The notes beneath the pieces are model-generated. The model made no database searches, was not told where the DNA came from, and saw only the letters and a list, made by a program, of their open reading frames with translations. This document shows, piece by piece, positions 34,136 through 41,502 of a stretch of DNA of 64,000 nt. The translations under genes and the position numbers were made by a program. Positions within the stretch are counted from its first letter, which is position 1. Each line of letters begins with the position of its first letter. The stretch comes from Speluncibacter jeojiensis (GTDB lineage Bacteria; Actinomycetota; Actinomycetes; Mycobacteriales; Mycobacteriaceae). The stretch covers positions 1,426,001-1,490,000 of the forward strand of contig NZ_JAAIVF010000001.1 in the NCBI RefSeq assembly GCF_029589495.1. Reading direction: 5' to 3'.

Positions 34136-35836
34136 TCAGCGCCGGTCCAGGTCCAGTGGCTGCAGCCGGTCGAACCGGTCGCCGGGACCGGGGTTCGCGG
34201 GGTCGCTGCGGCCGCCGAGCAGCCGCTGCACACCCCAGACCGCGTTGAGCGCAGTGGTGACCGCGCCCTCGGCGTAGCCGGGGGTGAACGAGATGTCGTC
34301 GCCGGCCAGGAAGATCCCGCGGTGGCGCGGCTCCATGTCGGCCTGCATGAAGTGCGTGAACAGCCGACGTTGGTAGCGGTAGTGGCCGGGCAGGTTGTTG
34401 CGGAACGCGCCCATGAAGTTCGGGTCGTACTCCCACGACACGGTGATCGGCTCGCCGCGGATGTGCGAGGCGATGTCGACGCCCGGATAGATCTTGCCGA
34501 GCGAGTGCAGCATCAGCCGCACCCGCTCGTGCGCGGAGAGCGAGAGCCATTTGAGCGCGTCGTCGTTCCAGGTGTAGCTCAGGCAGATCGAGGCGGGGCG
34601 GTCCGGTCCGTCGTCGAACAGGTAGGTCCCGCGGGTGAGCCGGTCGGTCAGCGTCATCGACATCAGGTGCTCGCCGCTGACCGGGTCGACGTCGCGCCAG
34701 AACGGACGGTCGACCATCACGAACGTCTTCGACGACTGGTTGTAGTGACTGCGCTCGATCGCCATCCACAGTTGGTGACTGAACAGCTCTTCCGCGCAGT
34801 CGATCTGGGCAGAAAGCAGCCACGTCTGACAGGTCACGATCGCGGCGGGGTAGGCGCGTTCCTGCCCGACCCGGTCCCGGATGACGACCGTCCCGCCCTC
34901 GCCGCGGCGGATCGCCGTCACGCCGGGTCGCGGCACCGCCCCGTGCAGTGTGGACAGCGAGGTCCCCTTCGGCCAGTGCACGAGCCGCTCCGGTGCACGT
35001 CCCCAGATGCCCTCGGGCAGTGCGATCGCCCCGGGAAGGATCCGCCGCTGCCGGGCGTCGGCCGCCGTGCACACCACCCTCAGCACCTCGAGGATCGAAC
35101 TGGGGAAGTCGGTGTCCCACCCGCCGGTGCCGAATCCGACCTGACCGAAGATCTCGCGGTACCGGTAGGGGACCTTCGCGAACGCCGCCGAGCCGGAGAT
35201 GAAACCGTAGAACGACTCGTCGTCCAGCTTGGGCACCAACGTGTTCCACAACCGCTTGATCTCGTCGAGGTCTCGGTGCACGATGGCGTGCTGGATGTGT
35301 GAGAACAGCGCCTCGTCGTCGAGGCAGCGGCGCCACGCGCGGTCGACGTTGCGGAACAGCGGCGGCAGGTCGGCCAGCGTCCGGGCGTAGTGCCGGTCGC
35401 CGGCGAGTTCGATGACCGTGCTGGGCGTGTCCTCGTCGAGCGGATTCGGGAACGGCTCCGTGGCGAGCCCCAACAGGTCGACGTAGTGATAGAAGGCCCT
35501 GGCGGACACCGGGAATCGCATGGCACCGAGGTCGACCACCGGAGTGTCGGGTCCGGCGAACCGCAGGCTGCGCATGCGCCCGCCGATCCGGTCGGCCTCG
35601 TACACCACCGGCCGCAGCCCCAGCCGCATGAGTTCGTGCGCGGCAACCATGCCCGCCAGCCCGCCGCCGACCACCGCGACCTCGGTGCCGTGCCGGTCGG
35701 CGGGGACCGATCCGAGCCCGGCGGGATGCGCCAGGAACTCCCCGTACGGGAACGGGAAGTCGGGCACCAGCATGGTCAGGCGCTTGCCCGCGCGCCGTTC
35801 CTCGGTGGTGGGCCCGCCCTGGACCGGGGTGGTCAC
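34136..35836 (-). CDS. davB: L-lysine 2-monooxygenase-like flavoprotein (DavB family)
   Basis: A 566-aa FAD amine oxidase very close to Pseudomonas DavB: PDFPFPYGEFLAHPAGLGSV, VVGGGLAGMVAAHELMRLGL (FAD motif near residues 56-62), FGQVGFGTGGWDTDFPSSIL, SSKTFVMVDRPFW and LTDRLTRGTYLFD are nearly shared. The enzyme turns L-lysine into 5-aminovaleramide, carbon dioxide and water. The GTG at 35836 overlaps the davA stop (GTGA), so the two are coupled. Relatives act on other amino acids, so lysine is the best but not the only candidate. Confidence 0.85.
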   Translation of the reverse strand: MTTPVQGGPTTEERRAGKRLTMLVPDFPFPYGEFLAHPAGLGSVPADRHGTEVAVVGGGLAGMVAAHELMRLGLRPVVYEADRIGGRMRSLRFAGPDTPVVDLGAMRFPVSARAFYHYVDLLGLATEPFPNPLDEDTPSTVIELAGDRHYARTLADLPPLFRNVDRAWRRCLDDEALFSHIQHAIVHRDLDEIKRLWNTLVPKLDDESFYGFISGSAAFAKVPYRYREIFGQVGFGTGGWDTDFPSSILEVLRVVCTAADARQRRILPGAIALPEGIWGRAPERLVHWPKGTSLSTLHGAVPRPGVTAIRRGEGGTVVIRDRVGQERAYPAAIVTCQTWLLSAQIDCAEELFSHQLWMAIERSHYNQSSKTFVMVDRPFWRDVDPVSGEHLMSMTLTDRLTRGTYLFDDGPDRPASICLSYTWNDDALKWLSLSAHERVRLMLHSLGKIYPGVDIASHIRGEPITVSWEYDPNFMGAFRNNLPGHYRYQRRLFTHFMQADMEPRHRGIFLAGDDISFTPGYAEGAVTTALNAVWGVQRLLGGRSDPANPGPGDRFDRLQPLDLDRR

Positions 35837-36642
35837 CCTGCACCGCCCGGTTCGATGAGCGACTCGTGCAGGTACGGGTTCGCCGCGCGTGATGCGGTGA
35901 GCAGGTCCTCGCGCACGTCGGCGACGACCAGTTGCCGGGCCTGCCCCTCGGCATTGGCCGCCAGGCCACACGCGCCCGCGAGCACGCTGCGGCCGATGAA
36001 CCGGGGACCGCAGTGGTTGGTGTACGCGATGACCACCTGGTTCTCGATGGCGCGGGCCGGCACCAGGATCCTCGGGACGTCCTCGGTGACCACCAGATCC
36101 TCGGCCGGTTCGATCGCGGTGGGCACCAGGATCAGGTCGGCGCCGCGCAACGCGAGCTCCCGTGCGCAGTCGCCGAACTCGATCTCGTAACAGATGGCCA
36201 GACCGACCCGGAACCCGTTGACCGTCACCAGGCCCGAGCGGCGGTCGCCGGGGGAGAAGTACTCCTTCTCGCGGCCGTACAGTCGCGTCTTGCGGTGGTG
36301 CAGCAGCTGCCGCCCGTGGGCGTCGAACAGCGTCGCGGTGATGTACACCCGACCGTCATCGCCCAGCTCGGGCGTCGAGACGACCACCGCCACACCATGA
36401 TCCGCGGCCAGTTCGGCGACCCGGGCACGCATGACGTCACCCTCCGGGGCCAGACGTGCAGCGACCTCGGGATCGTAGCCGGTGATCAACAGTTCCGGCG
36501 AGACGACGAGTTCCGCGCCCAGCTCGCGCGCCTCCCGCATCGCCGACGACAACGTGTGGACGTTGAGTTCGTACTCGTCGACGACCCCGGTGATCTGAGC
36601 GAGCGCAACGCGCAGGCGCGACGGTTCACTGATGGCGATCAC
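35833..36642 (-). CDS. davA: Nitrilase-family amidase (5-aminovaleramidase-like, DavA)
   Basis: A 269-aa carbon-nitrogen hydrolase with the triad Glu50 (SPELL), Lys118 (HHRKT) and Cys151 (AICYEIEF). Paired with DavB it would hydrolyse 5-aminovaleramide to 5-aminovalerate and ammonia. The length fits DavA (about 265 aa) from GTG 36642. An upstream in-frame GTG at 36732 would overlap a probable -10 (TAGCAT) and is less likely. The start has no clear ribosome site, so the exact N-terminus is uncertain. It leads the davA-davB pair and is divergent from an XRE regulator. Confidence 0.78.
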   Translation of the reverse strand: MIAISEPSRLRVALAQITGVVDEYELNVHTLSSAMREARELGAELVVSPELLITGYDPEVAARLAPEGDVMRARVAELAADHGVAVVVSTPELGDDGRVYITATLFDAHGRQLLHHRKTRLYGREKEYFSPGDRRSGLVTVNGFRVGLAICYEIEFGDCARELALRGADLILVPTAIEPAEDLVVTEDVPRILVPARAIENQVVIAYTNHCGPRFIGRSVLAGACGLAANAEGQARQLVVADVREDLLTASRAANPYLHESLIEPGGAG

Positions 36643-36757
36643 CCCCGGCGCTGTCTCGCGAGTGTTGTCGACACCGATGCTAATTGCGCGAACCCGTCCT
36701 TGGCTCGGCAAGCCGGGTAACGATCCCGACACCGGTGCCGTCGAATGTCAATAACTC

Positions 36758-36794
36758 TTGACTTTCCATGTCAATGATCCTTAACATTTCGGCC
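36758..36794 (+). promoter_or_regulatory. Strong promoter of the XRE gene
   Basis: TTGACT (36758-36763), 18 bases, then TAACAT (36782-36787), followed after 7 bases by the ATG at 36795. This is close to the housekeeping consensus and gives a leaderless mRNA. Confidence 0.7.
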
Positions 36795-37019
36795 ATGCAG
36801 GACTCATCCGCCGTGGTCCCCGTGCGCGGGCGGCGTCGAGAATGCCGGCTGACGCAGGCGGAACTCGCCGCGGCCGCGGGGGTCAGCAGGCAGACGATCA
36901 TCGCCATCGAGCGCGGCGACTACGCACCCAGCGTGTATCTCGCCATCCGGATCGCCCGCGCGATGGACACCACCGTGGAAGCCATCTTCGTTCCCGAGGA
37001 GGAGACATGCCCCGAATGA
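36795..37019 (+). CDS. Small XRE-family regulator
   Basis: A 74-aa protein that is little more than a helix-turn-helix domain: CRLTQAELAAAAGVSRQTII and AIERGDYAPSVYLAIRIARA, then VEAIF. This YozG-like type usually accompanies a membrane protein gene, as here, where the following frame overlaps by 13 bases. It is also divergent from davA-davB and may influence that operon. Confidence 0.85.
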   Translation: MQDSSAVVPVRGRRRECRLTQAELAAAAGVSRQTIIAIERGDYAPSVYLAIRIARAMDTTVEAIFVPEEETCPE

Positions 37020-37504
37020 CCCGGCTCGAAGACACCTTTCTCGCACCGGATGATCCGGGCTGGGGCGACGAGCGGGCGCGCGACGAGTTCTACCGCGGCT
37101 CGACCATGGCACTGAACTGGATGATCTACGGCGCGTACGTCATCGCGATCGTGGCCGCGGCGGTCGGCAACCTGCTCACGTCGTTCCTGGTCTTCCTGCT
37201 GCCGACGCTGGCCACGATGACACTGTGCGCGTACTGCACTCGTCGCGGGATCGACGTGCGTGCGGTCTCGCGGCAGTTCGCCCCGTGGCGGCGCCGGCTC
37301 GCCTATGCGACCGTCGGCCCGCTGGTGGCCGTGTGGCTGGCGCTGTTCCTGTGGCAGACGCAGCGCGATTCGGGCGGGTTCGACGTCGCAACCCTGGCGG
37401 GTGCGGTGGTCGGTGCGGCCGTCGGGGGCGGGGCCGCCTACGCCGCCGCACGGATCGTGCGGCGGCGGTCGGCGGTCGCGTTGGACGGAGACGACGGCGA
37501 ATGA
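37007..37504 (+). CDS. Membrane protein coupled to the XRE regulator
   Basis: A 165-aa protein with about four membrane helices (near residues 35-55, 58-75, 100-118 and 127-148) and a charged N-terminus. A run of GGAGGAGAC-type ribosome site stands before the ATG, and the frame overlaps the XRE gene. In similar pairs the membrane partner may modulate the regulator. The function is unknown. Confidence 0.75.
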   Translation: MPRMTRLEDTFLAPDDPGWGDERARDEFYRGSTMALNWMIYGAYVIAIVAAAVGNLLTSFLVFLLPTLATMTLCAYCTRRGIDVRAVSRQFAPWRRRLAYATVGPLVAVWLALFLWQTQRDSGGFDVATLAGAVVGAAVGGGAAYAAARIVRRRSAVALDGDDGE

Positions 37505-37543
37505 GCCGGTCTGCCCACCGGAACCCGCTGTCGCGCCGCCGGT

Positions 37544-38308
37544 TCAGCTGAAGTTGGCCTGCCCGCCGTCGAGCGGGATGGTCGCCCCGGTCAGATAGCC
37601 GAAGTCCGGCCCGCACAGCGCCGCGACCGCTGTGCCGATGTCCTGTCGGCAGCTGCCGATCCGGCGCAGCGGAATCGTCTGGAAGAAGGCCTCGGCCTCC
37701 TCCGGGTTCTGCTCGATCCAGCCCTTGAGCCCCGGCGAATCGGCGTGCGGCGCGATGACGAGCGCTCGGATGCCGTCGATGCCCCACTCCGCGGCGGCCG
37801 CTCGAGTCAGCGAGACGATCGCCTGCTTCACCGCGGCGTAGCCGCCGTATCCCGCCATGTCCCACCGTCGGGTGGCGGAGCTGGTGAGGTTCACGATGAC
37901 GCCGTCGCCGCCCCGCTTGAGGTGCGGGTGGCAGGCCTTCATGAACCGGAGCGTCGCCAGCGGACCCGATTCGAACCCGGCCGTGAAGGCGTCGTCCTCG
38001 AGCGCGAGCAGCGGACCCTGCGGGACCTCCTGTGCATTGTTGACCAGGATGTCGACGCGACCGAAGGCGGCGACGACCGCGTCGACCGTCGCGGTGACGG
38101 CGTCGGGGTCCTTCACGTCGCAGGCGAAGGCGGCCGCGCTGCCACCGGCGTCGGCGATGGCCTTCGCGGCGGATTCGAGCTTGCTCGCGGTCCGGCCGAT
38201 CAGCGCGATGCGGGCCCCACGCTCGGCGAGCGCCGACGCGATCCCGAAGCCCACACCCTGTCCGCCGCCGGTGACGACGGCGACCTTGCCGTCCAGTGCG
38301 GTGTTCAT
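37544..38308 (-). CDS. SDR with unusual NNAQ motif
   Basis: A 254-aa SDR with TGGGQGVG (residues 13-20), a YAAVK active site and a TGATIPLDGG end. The usual NNAG is NNAQ here, and the strand before it keeps VDILVNNA. The ATG overlaps the stop of the preceding SDR (ATGA), so both are made together. The Gln change may alter the fit over the cofactor but does not remove a catalytic residue. The substrate is unknown. Confidence 0.8.
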   Translation of the reverse strand: MNTALDGKVAVVTGGGQGVGFGIASALAERGARIALIGRTASKLESAAKAIADAGGSAAAFACDVKDPDAVTATVDAVVAAFGRVDILVNNAQEVPQGPLLALEDDAFTAGFESGPLATLRFMKACHPHLKRGGDGVIVNLTSSATRRWDMAGYGGYAAVKQAIVSLTRAAAAEWGIDGIRALVIAPHADSPGLKGWIEQNPEEAEAFFQTIPLRRIGSCRQDIGTAVAALCGPDFGYLTGATIPLDGGQANFS

Positions 38309-39093
38309 GCGTGCACCCCCACCGGTGCGCCGGGCAGCCCCGGGTAGTACGCGCCGGCGGACCAGCCCCCGTCGACCGCGATCTCGGCCCCAGACAGGTA
38401 GCTGGCCTCGTCGCTCGCCACGAACAGCGTGACCTGCGCGATCTCCTCGGGTTCGCCGATCCGCTGCAACGGCACTCCGACGTAGTTCTTCTGCAGCGCC
38501 GCACCGGTCTGACCGGTCGGATTGCCGAGCGTGGTGTCGACCCCGCCCGGGTGCACGGAGCACACCCTGATGCCCGACGGACCGAGCTCGAAGGCCAGCG
38601 ACTTGGTCAGCCCGCGCAGCGCCCACTTGCTGGCTGTGTAGGCGGACAGCCCGTTGACCCCGCGCAGGCCGTCCAGCGAGGAGATGTTGACGATGACGCC
38701 CTTACCGGCCTGCTTCATCGACGGCACAACGGTTTTCGCGCCGAGCATCGGTCCGAGCACGTTGATGTCCAGCAGACGCTCGGTGTCGGGGATCGACAGC
38801 TCCTCGATGGCGCCCCAGTGCATCACGCCGGCGTTGTTGACGAGGATGTCGATGCCACCGAAGCGGTCCTGCGCCGCGGATGCGGCCGTCGCCCAGTCTG
38901 ATTCGTCACGCACGTCGAGACGGGTGAACACCGCCGCGTCCCCGATCTCCGCGGCCACCGCCTCGCCGCGGTCGACGAGAACATCACCGAGGACCACCTT
39001 TGCCCCCTCCGCCGCGAACAGTCGCGCCGTCGCGGCGCCCATACCCTGTGCCGCCCCGGTGATGATGGCCACCTTGCCGTCCAGCCGTCCCAT
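38305..39093 (-). CDS. SDR similar to 3-alpha/20-beta-hydroxysteroid dehydrogenase
   Basis: A 262-aa SDR with TGAAQGMG near residue 12, NNAG, ISSLDGLRG, YTASK and [11 protein letters not shown]. It resembles the SDR at 1071 and mycobacterial FabG3. GGAAGGA is 7 bases before the ATG. A palindrome and a copy of the recurring element lie upstream, as for several steroid genes in the window. It leads a two-SDR operon. Confidence 0.82.
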   Translation of the reverse strand: MGRLDGKVAIITGAAQGMGAATARLFAAEGAKVVLGDVLVDRGEAVAAEIGDAAVFTRLDVRDESDWATAASAAQDRFGGIDILVNNAGVMHWGAIEELSIPDTERLLDINVLGPMLGAKTVVPSMKQAGKGVIVNISSLDGLRGVNGLSAYTASKWALRGLTKSLAFELGPSGIRVCSVHPGGVDTTLGNPTGQTGAALQKNYVGVPLQRIGEPEEIAQVTLFVASDEASYLSGAEIAVDGGWSAGAYYPGLPGAPVGVHA

Positions 39094-39133
39094 TGCCCGT
39101 TCCTTCCGCACCCGGTCGATCGAATCGTGATGA

Positions 39134-39147
39134 GTGACCGTAGTCAC
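39134..39147. promoter_or_regulatory. GTGAC-N4-GTCAC palindrome
   Basis: Perfect 5-bp arms around CGTA, overlapping the inferred minus-strand -10 TACGGT (39142-39137) of the SDR operon. It is a plausible repressor site. Confidence 0.45.
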
Positions 39148-39172
39148 AGCGAGAGCGGGTTGTGACGTGCTC

Positions 39173-39187
39173 TCCCGGCGACCGGGA
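39173..39187. promoter_or_regulatory. Recurring element upstream of the SDR operon
   Basis: TCCCGGCGACCGGGA has perfect 5-bp arms. Its centre is 38 bases upstream of the inferred -10 of the SDR at 39093. It also lies just before the stop of the truncated MFS gene. Confidence 0.45.
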
Positions 39188-39197
39188 CGGCCGCCGG

Positions 39198-39899
39198 CTA
39201 CACGACCTCCGTGCGCGCGACGTCGACTCCACCGATCCAGCCGCAGATGCCGAGCGGCAGCAGCAGCAGGAGCAGCGCTAGCAACGCGGGGGTCCAGGAG
39301 CCGGTCGCGCCGCGGATTGCGCCGGTCGCGACGGGCCCGACCGCGGCAACGAGGTATCCGATCGACTGGGCCATCGTCGACAGGCTGGTCGTCATCGCGG
39401 CCGTCGCCGCACGAAGGTTGACCAGCGTCAACGTCAGCGACAGCTGTCCGCCCTGGCCCAGCCCGAGCAGCACCGCCCAGACCACCGCGCCGCCGACCCC
39501 ACCGGCGAGCACCCCGAGGAGCCCGGCCATCGAGAGGCCCACCACCGCGACCGCGAGCAGTCGCTGACGGCGCAGTCGCGTCGCGACCACCGGGACCGTC
39601 AGGGCGGTGAGGATGCTCGAGATGCTCAGCACGGTCAGCAGCAGTCCGGACCGCTCGGCGGTGACGCCGCGCTCGCGGTAGATCGACGGCAGCCAGGCGA
39701 TCAGCGAATACGCCAGCAGCGACTGGATTCCCATGAATCCGGTGACCGCCCACGCGGTCGGGGAGCGCAGCACCTCGGGCTGCCACCGCGGCGCCGGTTC
39801 GGTCGACGCGACACCCGTGCGGGAGAAACGCAGGTGTCGTGCGGCGACCACCGCCAAGACGGCAGCGGCGAGCAATGCCGGAATCGTCCACGCCGACAA
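39198..39899 (-). pseudogene. 5'-truncated MFS transporter (CynX/NimT-like)
   Basis: A 233-codon frame that gives only the C-terminal six membrane segments of an MFS protein: SLIAWLPSIYRERGV, LGLGQGGQLSLTLTLVNLRA and AQSIGYLVAAVGPVATG fit the cyanate/2-nitroimidazole permease group (about 400 aa). It opens with a TTG straight after a stop codon, and no N-terminal half is found upstream. The gene is probably a remnant. Confidence 0.7.
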
Positions 39900-39908
39900 C
39901 GCTGTTCG

Positions 39909-40115
39909 TCAGCCGTGCGGTATCCGGTCGGCGATCGGGACACTCACGCCACCGAACTCCGCAACCATCGGAACGTGATGCTCGTCGACTACGATCGCCG
40001 GCACCGCATCCCACAGCGCGGCGATCAGTGCGGACGGGTTGCCGAATCCCGCATGGGTGGCCGCGATCTCGTCACGCAGCGCGGTCGCGACCGCGAAATC
40101 GTCTGACAGTGCCAT
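39909..40115 (-). CDS. Small hypothetical protein
   Basis: A 68-aa frame with GGGGG five bases before its ATG. The sequence (VDEHHVPMVAEFGGVSVPIA near the C-terminus) is not of a family I know. It ends 9 bases before the truncated MFS frame, so its stop lies at the deletion border. It may itself be a fragment. Confidence 0.4.
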   Translation of the reverse strand: MALSDDFAVATALRDEIAATHAGFGNPSALIAALWDAVPAIVVDEHHVPMVAEFGGVSVPIADRIPHG

Positions 40116-40202
40116 GAGCGCGCCCCCTCGCACCGGCCGATGCAGCCGGGGAACAACGTAACGCGCCGACCGAACCTCGATGCGGTGGGGTGCCGGTCGC
40201 CT

Positions 40203-41423
40203 TCACCGCCCTGCGGCGGTGTTCCCGATCCAGGTCAACCCGCGCTCGAGGGGACCGCGGCCGACGAACCTCGCCCACAGCACCGCGAACACGACCGGGA
40301 CCACCAGGAAGGCGATGAGCATGGGCCAGCTCGGGCTGAACGCGTCGAGGGTGATCAGCAGCCAGATCACCAGCACGTGGCCGACGTACACCGTCAGCGG
40401 GTAGCGGCCGAGCGTGACCAGCGGGCCGACAACCCGCGGGACCCAGCGGACCAACGCCAGGCACAGGCCGATCACCGCGAGCGCGACACCGCCGGAACCG
40501 ATGATCTCGAACGGCGTGCCGGTGTGCGGCGAGGCCGCCAGGATCCACTGCCACGGATCCACCGAGAACGCGCCCCACGCCACCACGTGCAGGGCCCGGT
40601 CGACGATCGTCTCTGCATCGTCCGGCGCGACCGCCGCGACGTGGTGCACCAGCGCGGACCGGCCGCCGAACACGTCCAGGGCCAGCCAGGAGCCGCCGTA
40701 GCCGACCACCGACATGACCAGCCCGGTGAGCATCAGCCGCCAGTCGGCGCCGCGGCGGGCCAGGCCCCACCGGCCCAGCGCCATACCCATCAGCAGGAAC
40801 GGCACCCAGATGATCACCGGGAACATCCCGTCGAGGAACACCGAGTGCAGCATCTCGCCGGCCCGCGACCAACCGGTGAAACCGCTGAAGCTGGCGGTCT
40901 GACCGAACATGTCGGGCCGGGGCAGCGCCTTGCGCAGACCCAGCGCGACCATCGGGCCGACCACCGCCCAGGCCAGCGCGACGGTCGCCAGCCGCTGCCA
41001 ACTCCACCGCAGCATCGGCAGCGCCACCCAGAACAGCACGGCATAACTGGACAGGATGATCACGACCGGCGTCCCCAGCGCGGTCAACGCCATGCCGAGC
41101 AGCAGCAACGCCCCACCGCGCGCGGCGATCGAACGCCGGTCGGCGGCGAGTCGCTCTCCGCGGTGGCAGACCTGCCCGCCCGTGCTCAGCGCCAGCGACA
41201 GGCCGGCGAGCACCGCGAACAGGATCGACGCGCGCCCGCGGAACGCGATGAAGACGTCATCCCCGACCTGCCGGTAGGCGCCGGTGTGCACCAGCACCAT
41301 GCCCAGCACCGCGACCGCGCGCGCCAGGTCGACGCCGGCGAGGCGGACCTTGCGCTTCGGGGTGGTGTCACCGACCGGTGCGGGCGGACGCTCGAGTACC
41401 GCGACGTTCACCCTGGATTCCAT
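40203..41423 (-). CDS. Integral membrane acyltransferase-like protein (DUF418/DUF1624 type)
   Basis: A 406-aa protein with about 10 membrane helices. The first helix region, RLAGVDLARAVAVLGMVLVH, is typical of the acyltransferase/heparan-acetyltransferase-like group, and the C-terminal ARFVGRGPLERGLTW recalls DUF418. A role in acylating cell-envelope glycans would suit its position next to emb, but no catalytic residue can be named. An ACCG-GT-CGGT palindrome lies just upstream (about 41438-41450). Confidence 0.65.
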   Translation of the reverse strand: MESRVNVAVLERPPAPVGDTTPKRKVRLAGVDLARAVAVLGMVLVHTGAYRQVGDDVFIAFRGRASILFAVLAGLSLALSTGGQVCHRGERLAADRRSIAARGGALLLLGMALTALGTPVVIILSSYAVLFWVALPMLRWSWQRLATVALAWAVVGPMVALGLRKALPRPDMFGQTASFSGFTGWSRAGEMLHSVFLDGMFPVIIWVPFLLMGMALGRWGLARRGADWRLMLTGLVMSVVGYGGSWLALDVFGGRSALVHHVAAVAPDDAETIVDRALHVVAWGAFSVDPWQWILAASPHTGTPFEIIGSGGVALAVIGLCLALVRWVPRVVGPLVTLGRYPLTVYVGHVLVIWLLITLDAFSPSWPMLIAFLVVPVVFAVLWARFVGRGPLERGLTWIGNTAAGR

Positions 41424-41502
41424 ACATTGCCCTACCGGTCGGTCTATCGATTCACCACATTATGGCCGGATGAACAGGCGGTGGCCAACGGGCGTCGGGT
41501 CG

